Below, piece by piece: positions 10,490 to 18,116 of a stretch of 64,000 nt of DNA. Source of the stretch: Leptotrichia shahii (GTDB taxonomy: Bacteria > Fusobacteriota > Fusobacteriia > Fusobacteriales > Leptotrichiaceae); assembly GCF_008327825.1 (NCBI RefSeq), contig NZ_AP019827.1:434001-498000 (forward strand), in the 5' to 3' direction. How positions within the stretch are numbered: position 1 is the stretch's first letter; the number at the start of each line of letters is the position of its first letter. The notes under the pieces are model-generated. The model was not told where the DNA came from. It saw only the letters and a program-made list of their open reading frames with translations, and searched no databases. Position numbers and translations under genes: made by a program.

Positions 10490-10518
10490 TTGTTATTCAC
10501 AAAACTTCCAGGTATAAT
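10490..10518 (+). promoter_or_regulatory. Promoter of the NAD gene cluster
   Basis: TTGTTA (10490-10495), a 17-bp spacer and TATAAT (10513-10518) sit just upstream of the nadE ribosome site (GAGGTGA). The transcript would start near 10525 with a very short leader. Confidence 0.7.
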
Positions 10519-10537
10519 AAAGTAAAGAGGTGATTTT

Positions 10538-11275
10538 ATGAAAAATGAAAAAGAGAAAGTTATCGAATGGATAAAAAAATATTTTGAAGAAAATGGAAAA
10601 AACTGTAAGGCAGTTGTAGGAATTTCAGGAGGAACAGATTCTTCAGTTGTGACGGCACTTTGTGTGGCAGCTCTGGGACGGGAAAATGTGATAGGAGTTC
10701 TTATGCCAAAAGGTGTGCAGCATGATATTGATTATTCCAAAAAATTAGTTGAGTTTTTGAAAATAAAGCATTATGAAGTGAATGTGGAAAAGCCTGTGAA
10801 TGACTTAAAGGAGTTAATTTCGCAGCAAATAGGAGTAAATCCAGATGAGTTTGACGCCTATAAGACTAATCAGCCTGCTAGAATACGGATGGCTGTGCTT
10901 TATGGAGTTTCTGCCATTATTGGCGGGAGAGTGGCTAATACTTGTAATTTGTCGGAAGATTTTGTGGGTTATTCAACAAAATTTGGAGATGCTGCGGGGG
11001 ATTTTTCTCCAATTTCTGATTTTACAAAAACTGAAGTTCGGAAACTGGGAGCTGAACTTGGACTCCCTGAAATGTTTTTAAAAAAAGTGCCTGAAGATGG
11101 AATGAGCGGGAAATCTGATGAGGAAAAATTGGGATTTAGCTATGAAGTTTTGGATGAATATATTAGAACGGGAAACATTTCAGATTTGAGAATAAAAGAA
11201 AAAATAGACTATTTACACAAAATAAATTTACACAAAATTTTACCTATGCCATCGTATAAAAAAGGAGAAAAATAA
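10538..11275 (+). CDS. nadE: NH3-dependent NAD+ synthetase
   Basis: It catalyses the last step of NAD synthesis, converting deamido-NAD, ammonia and ATP to NAD+. The 245 residues match the short ammonia-dependent form; no nitrilase (glutaminase) domain is present. The ATP-pyrophosphatase P-loop SGGTDSS is at residues 30-36. A conserved NLSEDFVGYSTKFGDAAGDFSPI segment near the middle binds the adenylated intermediate and Mg2+. The ATG follows GAGGTGATTTT. The pncB start is 1 nt after its stop, so the two are translationally close and form a salvage operon with the next gene. Confidence 0.96.
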   Translation: MKNEKEKVIEWIKKYFEENGKNCKAVVGISGGTDSSVVTALCVAALGRENVIGVLMPKGVQHDIDYSKKLVEFLKIKHYEVNVEKPVNDLKELISQQIGVNPDEFDAYKTNQPARIRMAVLYGVSAIIGGRVANTCNLSEDFVGYSTKFGDAAGDFSPISDFTKTEVRKLGAELGLPEMFLKKVPEDGMSGKSDEEKLGFSYEVLDEYIRTGNISDLRIKEKIDYLHKINLHKILPMPSYKKGEK

Positions 11276-11276
11276 A

Positions 11277-12473
11277 ATGAAACTAAAGCCAATTATAACA
11301 TCACTGCTTGATACAGATCTTTACAAATTTAATATGAATCAAGTAATTTTTCACAAACATACTGATTTAGTCGGAGAATATCACTTTAAATGCCGTACTC
11401 CAAATATTTTTTTTACAAAAGAAATGGTTACGGAAATAAACGATCAAATTGACCATTTGTGCAGTTTACGGTTTAAAAATGAAGAATTAAACTACTTGCG
11501 TTCGATAAGATTTATAAAGCCAGACTATGTCGAATTTTTAAGACTGTGGCATCCAATTAAAGATTATGTAACCACAGTGCTTGAAAATGGAGAACTTAAA
11601 GTTATTGTTTCAGGACCACTTTTCAGTGCAATGCAGTTTGAAATTTACTTGCTTGAAATTATTAACGAAGTGTATTTTAGAATGAAGTTTAATTATGATG
11701 AATTGCTTATTTCTGCAAAAGAAAAATTAGAAAAAAAGATTTTGGATTTTAAAAATAAAAAATATAACTTTAAATTTGCCGAATTTGGCTGTAGAAGACG
11801 TCTTTCAAGGGAATGGCAGGAAGAAGTAGTGAAAAAATTATCCAGCGAAACTCAAAATATGGTCGGAACTTCCAATGTATTTTTGGCAATGAAATACAAC
11901 TTAGTGCCAATCGGAACTTATGCACATGAATATGTCCAAATGTATCAGGGAATCGACTCAATTCCGCTATCTTACACAAATCATTATGCATTAAAAGACT
12001 GGTATGACGAATACAAGGGAGATAACGGAACAGCACTTACCGACACAATAACGACAGACTTATTTTTAAGAGATTTTGACAGAAGCATGGTAAATAACTA
12101 CACAGGAGTGCGGCATGATTCAGGTGATCCATATATCTGGGCTGAAAAAATATTGAATCACTACCAAAAATATGGAATAGATCCAAAGACAAAGACACTT
12201 TTGTTCAGCGATTCACTAAATTTTGATGAAGCAGAAAAACTTTACCAGACATTCAAAGATAAAGTAAAAATTTCTTTTGGAATCGGAACATTTGTAACTA
12301 ATGATACGAAAGAAAAGCCACTGAATATTGTAATAAAACTTCAGTATGTAAATGGCAGGCCAGTTGCTAAATTGAGTGATGTGGAAGGAAAAGTCATGTG
12401 TGATGATGAAAAATATTTAAAATATTTGAAGGCATCAGTAAAATTTAGGCTGGAGCGGGAAAAAGAATATTGA
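11277..12473 (+). CDS. pncB: Nicotinate phosphoribosyltransferase
   Basis: It makes nicotinate mononucleotide from nicotinic acid and PRPP with ATP hydrolysis, the entry step of the Preiss-Handler pathway. At 398 residues it matches the bacterial PncB length. Visible motifs are DTDLYKFNM near residues 12-20, GTYAHE at 213-218 with the catalytic His H217, and RHDSGDP at 279-285 in the phosphate-binding region. It starts immediately after nadE and is followed after 38 nt by the adenylyltransferase gene, so one transcript would carry all three enzymes from nicotinate to NAD+. Confidence 0.96.
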   Translation: MKLKPIITSLLDTDLYKFNMNQVIFHKHTDLVGEYHFKCRTPNIFFTKEMVTEINDQIDHLCSLRFKNEELNYLRSIRFIKPDYVEFLRLWHPIKDYVTTVLENGELKVIVSGPLFSAMQFEIYLLEIINEVYFRMKFNYDELLISAKEKLEKKILDFKNKKYNFKFAEFGCRRRLSREWQEEVVKKLSSETQNMVGTSNVFLAMKYNLVPIGTYAHEYVQMYQGIDSIPLSYTNHYALKDWYDEYKGDNGTALTDTITTDLFLRDFDRSMVNNYTGVRHDSGDPYIWAEKILNHYQKYGIDPKTKTLLFSDSLNFDEAEKLYQTFKDKVKISFGIGTFVTNDTKEKPLNIVIKLQYVNGRPVAKLSDVEGKVMCDDEKYLKYLKASVKFRLEREKEY

Positions 12474-12511
12474 AATTTTATATTTAATTTATAAAAAACG
12501 GAGAAATTTTA

Positions 12512-13048
12512 ATGAAAAAATATAAGACAGGCTTGGTTCTGGGAAGATTCCAGACATTTCACAAAGGACACGAATACATTATAAATAAAGCTCTTGAGAT
12601 ATGTGATAAAGTTTTGGTATTTATAGGTTCTAGCGATAAATCTGGAACAATTGAAAATCCTTTTTCCTATGAATTAAGGGAAAAATTGATAAAAAAAATT
12701 TATGGAAATGAAATTGTGAAAAATAAATTGGTAATTTCCCCACTTGCTGACTTGGGAGCTGGAAATGTTACAAAATGGGGAGATTATTTGTTTTGTGAAG
12801 CGGGAAAAATTTTTGGAGAAGTTGACTGTATCGTATATGGTGAGGAATCTAAATGTAAGAGCTGGTTTAGTGAAAGAATAAAAAAATCTGTAAATTTTAT
12901 TGTAATTTCTAGAGATGACATAAAAATAAATGCTTCAACTCTGAGAGAATATATGAGAAAAAATGATTTTGAAAAATGGAAGGAATTTGTTAATAAAAAA
13001 AATTGGGGAGAATTTGAAGAAATGAGGAAAATTTTGATTGAAATATAA
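12512..13048 (+). CDS. Nicotinamide/nicotinate-nucleotide adenylyltransferase (NadM/NadR-type)
   Basis: A cytidylyltransferase-like nucleotidyltransferase of 178 residues. The signature GRFQTFHKGH is at residues 11-20 (H17, H20) and the C-terminal KINASTLREYM (138-148) corresponds to the ISxTxxR motif. It transfers AMP to NMN or NaMN. The sequence resembles the archaeal NadM and the N-terminal domain of NadR more than NadD; there is no ribosyl-nicotinamide kinase domain. Its position after pncB and nadE strongly supports the NaMN-to-deamido-NAD step. The preference for NMN or NaMN cannot be read from sequence. Confidence 0.85.
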   Translation: MKKYKTGLVLGRFQTFHKGHEYIINKALEICDKVLVFIGSSDKSGTIENPFSYELREKLIKKIYGNEIVKNKLVISPLADLGAGNVTKWGDYLFCEAGKIFGEVDCIVYGEESKCKSWFSERIKKSVNFIVISRDDIKINASTLREYMRKNDFEKWKEFVNKKNWGEFEEMRKILIEI

Positions 13049-13150
13049 AAAAATTATTCATAAAATTAATGAAAGTTTTTTTCCTTGCTAAATAGTATTA
13101 AATGAAATATGAGATTATTTTTTTGTATCAATTTTTATCTTTGTAATAAA

Positions 13151-13190
13151 AAAAACTGGCTCATCCTTTTGAAACGAGCTAGTTTTTATA
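13151..13190. terminator. Bidirectional terminator between the NAD cluster and the aldolase gene
   Basis: AAAAACTGGCTC (13151-13162) pairs with GAGCTAGTTTTT (13176-13187), 12 bp with one G-T pair and a 13-nt loop. A-runs before and T-runs after allow use in both directions between convergent genes. The rest of 13049-13289 is plain AT-rich sequence. Confidence 0.85.
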
Positions 13191-13289
13191 TTTAATAGCT
13201 TAATATCTTTCATTTATAATTTATAGTGAAAGATTCTGTTTTTTTATAAAATAATAGTTACTTTTTCACATCTTTAGTTTAATATAAAA

Positions 13290-14174
13290 TTATTTTACAG
13301 AAGCTTCATAAATTTCTTTAATAGCTTTTGCCAAATCTTTATCAAATTCATCATCACTTTGTTGTGCCGACAATCCTTCAGTTAATGCTCTTGAGAAACT
13401 TGCAATAACTCCTTTATTTTTAGCAAGAATCTCGTTTGCTTTTTCTCTTGGGTAACCTCCTGATAATGCAACAACTCTAACAACTCTTGGATGTTCTGTC
13501 AAATCTTCGTAAAAGTTTTCAACTGTAGGCAAAGTTACTTTCAACATTACATTTGAAGTTTCAGGTAATTTATCAAGATGTTTTTTGATTTCATTTTTCA
13601 AAATTGTTTCACATTCTGCTTTGTCAACATTATGAATATCTACTTCTGGCTCAATAATTGGAACAAGTCCGGCTGCAATAATTTTATCTGCAACTTCAAA
13701 TTGCTGATCTACAACTTTTGCAATTCCTGTTTGTGATGCCTTTTTTATAACAGAACGCATTTTTGTTCCAAAAATATGTCTTTCATTCGCTCGGCTCAAA
13801 AGTTCATCTAATCCTGGAATTGGCTTCATTAATTGAACACCATCTTCCAATTCTTGAAGTCCTTTATCAACTTTTAAGAAAGGTAATACTCCTTTTTCCT
13901 CCCACAAAAAGTCAGCTGTATATTTATCGTCAATTTTTCTATCCATAGTTTGTTCAAATAAAATAGCTCCTACAATTTCTTTATCACTAAAAGCAGGACT
14001 TTTTATGATTCTTGTTCTCATTTTATGAATTAAGTCAAACATTTCTGTATCATTAGAATACTCGCTTTCGTCAATTCCATACAATTTCAGTGCTTTTGGA
14101 GTACTTCCACCACTTTGATCCAATGCGGCAATAAATCCTTTACCATTTCTCATTCTTTCTAATCTTTCTTTCAT
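13290..14174 (-). CDS. fda: Class I fructose-bisphosphate aldolase
   Basis: It cleaves fructose 1,6-bisphosphate into glyceraldehyde 3-phosphate and dihydroxyacetone phosphate through a lysine Schiff base, without metal. The 294 residues match the short bacterial class I (Fda) type. The N-terminal [20 protein letters not shown] (14-33) is diagnostic, EPEVD at 175-179 is conserved, and the Schiff-base lysine is K212 in [13 protein letters not shown]. The ribosome site GGAGG is just upstream of the ATG at 14174. It is a single-gene unit with its own promoter (14232-14259) and a shared terminator downstream. Confidence 0.95.
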   Translation of the reverse strand: MKERLERMRNGKGFIAALDQSGGSTPKALKLYGIDESEYSNDTEMFDLIHKMRTRIIKSPAFSDKEIVGAILFEQTMDRKIDDKYTADFLWEEKGVLPFLKVDKGLQELEDGVQLMKPIPGLDELLSRANERHIFGTKMRSVIKKASQTGIAKVVDQQFEVADKIIAAGLVPIIEPEVDIHNVDKAECETILKNEIKKHLDKLPETSNVMLKVTLPTVENFYEDLTEHPRVVRVVALSGGYPREKANEILAKNKGVIASFSRALTEGLSAQQSDDEFDKDLAKAIKEIYEASVK

Positions 14175-14231
14175 CGTAAATTCCTCCCAAATTAAAATAA
14201 TTTGATTTACAAAACTTGTATCTCTATCTTT

Positions 14232-14259
14232 ATAATATCACTTTTAAAAAAAAAGTCAA
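14232..14259 (-). promoter_or_regulatory. Promoter of the aldolase gene
   Basis: On the minus strand TTGACT (14259-14254), a 16-bp spacer and TATTAT (14237-14232), with a TG one base before the -10 (extended -10). Confidence 0.65.
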
Positions 14260-14307
14260 GAATAAATATAAATTTTTTAAAATAAAAAAATTCCTTTAAT
14301 TTCACCA

Positions 14308-14336
14308 TTGATTAGACTTTTTTTTTATGATATAAT
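14308..14336 (+). promoter_or_regulatory. Promoter of yebC
   Basis: TTGATT (14308-14313), a 17-bp spacer and TATAAT (14331-14336), with an extended -10 TGA. The ribosome site AGGAGG follows at 14352-14357. Confidence 0.75.
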
Positions 14337-14363
14337 TTTATATAATCAATTTAGGAGGAAAAA

Positions 14364-15083
14364 ATGGGAAGACATGGTACAATAGCTGGGCGTAAGGAAG
14401 CACAGGATAGAAAAAGAGCCGCATCATTCACAAAACTTGTTAGACTTATAACAGTGGCAGCAAGAGGTGGAGAAAATCCTGAATTTAATGTTGCCCTCAA
14501 ACATGCAATCGAAAAAGCAAAGGCAATTAATATGCCTAATGACAACATTAATAGAGCAATCAAGAAAGGAGCAGGAACTGACGGTTCAACAGCTTTTGAA
14601 ACATTAAATTACGAAGGTTATGGACCTGCGGGAGTTGCTATCATTGTAGAAGCTCTTACAGACAACAAAAATAGGACTGCTTCATCTGTAAAAATGGCTT
14701 TTGATAGAAATGGCGGAAATCTTGGCGTTTCTGGGTCAGTTTCATATATGTTCGGAAGAAAAGGTGAAATCATCATTGAAAAGACTGATGACATTGATGA
14801 AGAAGCGTTAATGGAAGTAGCACTTGAAGCTGGAATGGAAGATATGGAAACTTTGGAAGACAGTTTTTACATCACAACTGAAACAGGGAACTTTGATGTT
14901 GTGGCAGATGCTTTAAGAAATGCAGGATACAAATTATTGGAAGCAGATATTCAATATTTACCGTCGATTGAAGTTGAAACTCTTAGTGAAGAAGACTTGC
15001 AAAAATTAAGAAAATTAATTGACACTCTGGAAAATGATGATGATGTTCAAAAAGTTCATCACAATTATGCTGGAGAATTATAA
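14364..15083 (+). CDS. yebC: YebC/PmpR-family protein
   Basis: A 239-residue cytoplasmic protein starting MGRHGTIAGRKEAQDRKRAA, a YebC N-terminus with the expected K/R-rich segment. The middle region has the family motif GYGPAGVAIIVEALTDNKNRTASSV (about 88-112). Family members have been described as transcriptional regulators and, more recently, as factors that relieve ribosome stalling at poly-proline stretches; which applies here is unknown. It is a single-gene unit with a strong promoter and its own terminator. Confidence 0.95.
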   Translation: MGRHGTIAGRKEAQDRKRAASFTKLVRLITVAARGGENPEFNVALKHAIEKAKAINMPNDNINRAIKKGAGTDGSTAFETLNYEGYGPAGVAIIVEALTDNKNRTASSVKMAFDRNGGNLGVSGSVSYMFGRKGEIIIEKTDDIDEEALMEVALEAGMEDMETLEDSFYITTETGNFDVVADALRNAGYKLLEADIQYLPSIEVETLSEEDLQKLRKLIDTLENDDDVQKVHHNYAGEL

Positions 15084-15093
15084 AAACATATAT

Positions 15094-15121
15094 TGCGGAA
15101 TTAATTTCCGCATTTATTTTT
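15094..15121 (+). terminator. Terminator of yebC
   Basis: TGCGGAA (15094-15100) pairs with TTCCGCA (15106-15112), 5-nt loop, followed by TTTATTTTT. Confidence 0.85.
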
Positions 15122-15187
15122 ATAAAAAATAAAAGAAATAGTACTATACTCGAACCTATTTAAAATTGAATTATTAAAATTATAGAA

Positions 15188-15240
15188 ACTTAAAATAGTC
15201 ATAGCTTTTGAGTTCAGTTTTAAATTGGTTTTACTATAAA
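15188..15240 (+). repeat. Interspersed ~50-bp AT-rich repeat, copy 2
   Basis: The core TTAAAATAGTCATAGC - AGTTCAGTTTTAAA - GGTTTTACTATAAA aligns with the copies at 10380 and 33741. It lies upstream of the TrmN6-like gene. Confidence 0.65.
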
Positions 15241-15260
15241 CTCTATTTAAAAGATAAAAT

Positions 15261-15292
15261 AAGAGATCAATCCCGCTTGCTAAATAGCGTGT
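15261..15292 (+). repeat. Degenerate copy of the AAGGGG/CCCCTT hairpin repeat
   Basis: GATCAATCCCGCTTGCTAAAT resembles the right half of the repeat seen intact at 35684-35713; the left arm is eroded. It is followed by AT-rich sequence (ATTTATAATAAAT) also seen after copy 18022. Confidence 0.4.
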
Positions 15293-15370
15293 GATTTAAA
15301 ATTTATAATAAATCTGTTAAAATGGGGAATAGGATAAATTAGGTGAATAAGAAAAAAGGAGCTATATTTT

Positions 15371-16114
15371 ATGAAAAAAACTGGAGAAGAGATGATTACT
15401 CCAATAAAAAATATGAAAATAATTCAGCGAAATGATTTTCAAAACTTTACGCTTGATTCAGTTTTACTTTCTGATTTTGTAAAAATTAATCGGAAAACAA
15501 AAAATATTCTTGATATTGGAACTGGCTGCGGAATTATCGCTTTACTCTTGGTACAACGTTCAAAGGCACAAATTACAGGCATTGAATTGCAGCAAACGAT
15601 GGCAGAAATTGCTGAAAGAAATGTTGAAAATAATAAATTTGAGAATCAAATTAAAATAATAAATGAAGATATAAAAAATTATAAAAATATTTTTAACCGT
15701 GATGAATTTGACGCAATTGTTACAAATCCCCCATATTTTGAGTTTATCGGCAATGTTTCCCAGATAAGCAATTTGGAACAGCTGGCATACGCAAGGCACA
15801 ATATTAATTTGACACTTGAGGAAATTATAAAAATTTCTTCCTATTTATTAAAAAATATGGGAAGTTTTTCAATTGTATTCCGAAGCGAACGGCTGGTGGA
15901 AGTTCTAGCGCTTTTACAAAAATATAATTTAGAGCCAAAAAGAATGAAAAATTGCTATACTAAATGGGGTGAAAACTCAAAAATTTGTTTATTGGAAGCA
16001 ATAAAAGATGCTAAGAAGGGATTTTCCATTGAAATGCCTCTTTTTGTTTATGATGAAAATGGGCAAAAGAATGAATATATTGAAAATTTATATAAAAGTT
16101 CGGATAGAAATTAA
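15371..16114 (+). CDS. TrmN6-like tRNA1(Val) adenine-N6 methyltransferase
   Basis: A class I SAM-dependent methyltransferase of 247 residues. The SAM loop DIGTGCGIIALLL is at 48-60 and the catalytic NPPYFE of N6-adenine methyltransferases is at 119-124. The N-terminal IQRNDFQNFTLDSVLLSDFV is typical of the YfiC/TrmN6 family, which methylates A37 of tRNA1(Val). The ATG follows AAAGGAGC. It is followed by a 240-bp gap holding the promoter and riboswitch of the next unit, so it is probably transcribed alone. Exact tRNA target is inferred from family. Confidence 0.82.
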   Translation: MKKTGEEMITPIKNMKIIQRNDFQNFTLDSVLLSDFVKINRKTKNILDIGTGCGIIALLLVQRSKAQITGIELQQTMAEIAERNVENNKFENQIKIINEDIKNYKNIFNRDEFDAIVTNPPYFEFIGNVSQISNLEQLAYARHNINLTLEEIIKISSYLLKNMGSFSIVFRSERLVEVLALLQKYNLEPKRMKNCYTKWGENSKICLLEAIKDAKKGFSIEMPLFVYDENGQKNEYIENLYKSSDRN

Positions 16115-16139
16115 AGGAAGATAAAAAAATATTATTTTC

Positions 16140-16168
16140 TTGCATTTTTTGTCAAATACTTGTATAAT
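16140..16168 (+). promoter_or_regulatory. Promoter of the preQ1-riboswitch transcript
   Basis: TTGCAT (16140-16145), a 17-bp spacer and TATAAT (16163-16168). The predicted start near 16175 is 40 nt before the aptamer. Confidence 0.75.
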
Positions 16169-16215
16169 AAAAGCCAGTAAAAATAACTATAAATGATAGT
16201 AATAAAAAATATAAT

Positions 16216-16250
16216 GATGTTTGGGATATTCCATCTATAAAAAAAACCTT
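16216..16250 (+). ncRNA. preQ1 riboswitch (class I-like H-type pseudoknot)
   Basis: P1 is GATG (16216-16219) with CATC (16232-16235). The loop holds TTT, then GGG (16223-16225), then ATATTC. An A-rich tail TATAAAAAAAA (16236-16246) leads into CC (16247-16248), which can pair with the loop G's as P2. Short P1, G-rich loop, A-rich third strand and a 2-3 bp P2 are the class I preQ1 design (about 34 nt). The downstream gene is a queuosine-precursor transporter, the expected target. The P2 strand overlaps the antiterminator, giving a direct switching mechanism. Exact nucleotides of the binding pocket were not modelled. Confidence 0.82.
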
Positions 16251-16252
16251 TT

Positions 16253-16295
16253 GGAAACACATATTATTCAAAAGGATAGTGTGTGTTTTTTATTT
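16253..16295 (+). terminator. Riboswitch expression platform: terminator with competing antiterminator
   Basis: The arm at 16255-16269 pairs with that at 16274-16288 (15 bp including G-T pairs, AAAA loop) and a T-run follows, so it is an intrinsic terminator. CCTTTTG (16247-16253) can instead pair with CAAAAGG (16269-16275), an antiterminator that disrupts it. Ligand-bound P2 would use the CC, block the antiterminator and stop transcription: an off-switch. Confidence 0.82.
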
Positions 16296-16357
16296 GTCTA
16301 AAAAAATAGGGAAAATTTTAATTAAATAAAAAATAAAAATTATGAGGAGGAAAAATT

Positions 16358-17107
16358 TTGGAATTTTTAAAACATTTTCAATTTGGAACAAATGAACTAC
16401 TATGGCTGGGGTATTTAATATTCAATTATACAGCTGTTTTATTAGCTTATAGATTTTGGGGAAAAGTTGGTGTACTTATTTTTGTACCGCTATCAGTAGT
16501 TTTGGCAAATATACAGGTATTAAAAATGATGACATTATTTGGTATTGATACTACAATGGGAAATATTGCGTTTGGTGGTGTATTTTTAGTTTCGGATATT
16601 TTATCTGAGGTAGAAGGAAAGAAATATGCAAAAAAATTAGTTACAATTGGATTTATTACAATGGTATTTACTACTATCGTGATGAACTGGGCATTAGCAA
16701 TAAAGCCTGCTCCAGCAGATGAATTTCAGCAGCATTTAAAACCAATATTTGGACTTGCAATTAATGAATTGTCAGTTATAAGGGTAACATTAGCGAGTAT
16801 GACAGCATTTATAATATCACAGCTATTTGATGTGTGGGCTTATCAGGTAATTAGAAATTGGCGTCCGAGTTATAAAGATATATGGATAAGAAATAATTTA
16901 AGTACAGTAGTTGGACAAGTGATAGATAATTCATTATTTACAATTCTTGCATTTGCAGGTGTATATAATATTCAAACTTTATTTGTCATTGCGTTTTCAA
17001 CATACTTTCTTGAATTATTTATTTCTGTGATGGATACGCCGTTTGTATATTTAGCGGCATTGTGGAAAAAACAAGGAAAAATTAAGGAGTTAGATCAGCG
17101 AATATAA
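16358..17107 (+). CDS. yhhQ: Queuosine precursor transporter (YhhQ family)
   Basis: An integral membrane protein of 249 residues with about six hydrophobic segments, typical of the YhhQ/VUT family that imports preQ0 and preQ1 in Escherichia coli. Visible family traits are the early segment SVVLANIQVLKMMTLFGI, GVFLVSDILSEVEGKKYAKK near residues 74-93 and QLFDVWAYQVIRNW in the second half. The start is TTG at 16358, set by AGGAGG at 16345-16350 with a 7-nt spacer. A preQ1 riboswitch controls the transcript. Its TAA overlaps the ATG of the next gene by one base (TAATG), so the two are translationally coupled. Substrate could be preQ0, preQ1 or queuine. Confidence 0.92.
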   Translation: MEFLKHFQFGTNELLWLGYLIFNYTAVLLAYRFWGKVGVLIFVPLSVVLANIQVLKMMTLFGIDTTMGNIAFGGVFLVSDILSEVEGKKYAKKLVTIGFITMVFTTIVMNWALAIKPAPADEFQQHLKPIFGLAINELSVIRVTLASMTAFIISQLFDVWAYQVIRNWRPSYKDIWIRNNLSTVVGQVIDNSLFTILAFAGVYNIQTLFVIAFSTYFLELFISVMDTPFVYLAALWKKQGKIKELDQRI

Positions 17108-17811
17108 TGATAAGATATAGTGTAATAAAAGAAAAAAATCCTAGAGAAATAGTACTTTTAAAAGGATTTAGCTGTGCATATGGAAAGTGTGCTTTTTGTA
17201 ATTATATTTTGGATAATACGAATGACGAAGAAGAAATGAAAAAGGTAAACTTTGAGGCTTTAAGCAGGGTTACAGGCGAATATGGAGTTCTTGAAGTAAT
17301 AAATTCTGGTTCTGTGTTTGAATTGAATAGTGTGACATTGGAAAGAATAAGAAAAATTTGTAAAGAGAAAAATATAAAAATTCTTTATTTTGAGGCATAT
17401 TTTGGGTATTTGAACAGATTGAATGAAATTAGAGAGTATTTTTCTGAACAGGAAGTGAGATTTGCATTTGGATTGGAAACTTTTGACAATGATTATAGAA
17501 CTAAAGTTTTGAAGAAAAAGTTTATTTTGAATGAGAGAGTTTTAGAAAAATTGAAAAGTGAATATCAGATGTGTCTATTAATGATTTGTACAAAAGGGCA
17601 GACAAAAGAACAGATTTTAAACGACATTGAGAAAGGAATGGAAAATTTTAAGGAATTGGTTATAAGTGTGTTTGTGAATAATGGTACGGAAATTGAAAGA
17701 GATGAAGAACTTGTGGCGTGGTTTTTGACAGAAATTTATCCAAAATATAAAGAAAAACAAAATATAGAAATTTTGATTGATAATAAAGATTTTGGAGTGT
17801 ATGTTCAATAA
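17107..17811 (+). CDS. Small radical SAM protein, candidate queuine lyase (QueL-like)
   Basis: A 234-residue protein with Cys23, Cys28 and Cys31 in SCAYGKCAFC, a CX4CX2C arrangement rather than the common CX3CX2C, which would hold the 4Fe-4S cluster. Later segments (YFEAYFGYLNRL, FAFGLETFDNDYRTKVLKKK, MCLLMICTKGQT) fit the beta strands of a short radical SAM barrel. The gene overlaps yhhQ by one base and lies under the preQ1 riboswitch. Known salvage routes in gut Clostridia use a radical SAM enzyme, QueL, that frees preQ1 from queuine; context makes that the leading hypothesis. Homology to QueL was not tested. COG1244-type radical SAM proteins are the alternative. Confidence 0.7.
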   Translation: MIRYSVIKEKNPREIVLLKGFSCAYGKCAFCNYILDNTNDEEEMKKVNFEALSRVTGEYGVLEVINSGSVFELNSVTLERIRKICKEKNIKILYFEAYFGYLNRLNEIREYFSEQEVRFAFGLETFDNDYRTKVLKKKFILNERVLEKLKSEYQMCLLMICTKGQTKEQILNDIEKGMENFKELVISVFVNNGTEIERDEELVAWFLTEIYPKYKEKQNIEILIDNKDFGVYVQ

Positions 17812-17914
17812 AATTGTTTGAATTTTTAATAAAATATATAAAGGTAAAAGAGTATTTTGCAAGTTAAAAATAAATATTGTATATTTTTGAAAATCTGAAG
17901 TGTTGGTTTTATAA

Positions 17915-17968
17915 AAATGGTAAAATATATAGGGTTTATGATTTGTTGATTTTATTATTTTACCATTT
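17915..17968 (+). terminator. 13-bp inverted repeat after the radical SAM gene, possible terminator
   Basis: AAATGGTAAAATA (17915-17927) and TATTTTACCATTT (17956-17968) are perfect complements with a 28-nt loop. It lies about 100 nt after the stop. The T-tract is weak (TTTGTTTAA), so it may stabilise mRNA or be a protein site instead. The rest of 17812-18116 holds the hairpin repeat at 18022. Confidence 0.45.
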
Positions 17969-18021
17969 GTTTAATACTAGACCATGTTTAAAAAATAGAA
18001 ACTATATTTTATTTATTTTAC

Positions 18022-18046
18022 AACAAGGGGTCACCCCCCTTGCTAA
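18022..18046 (+). repeat. AAGGGG/CCCCTT hairpin repeat
   Basis: CAAGGGG (18024-18030) pairs with CCCCTTG (18036-18042), followed by CTAAAA. It lies between convergent genes. Copies at 23167, 30060, 35684 and 50735 share the core. Confidence 0.65.
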
Positions 18047-18116
18047 AACTAAAAATTCATAATAAATTTATGAATTAGAAATGAGAAATGGTATAAGAAT
18101 ATTATTTTTTATTTAA

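Noticed and set aside
10339-10533. 64-residue frame upstream of nadE
   Set aside because: It runs through the interspersed repeat and the nadE promoter, has AT-driven composition and no ribosome site.
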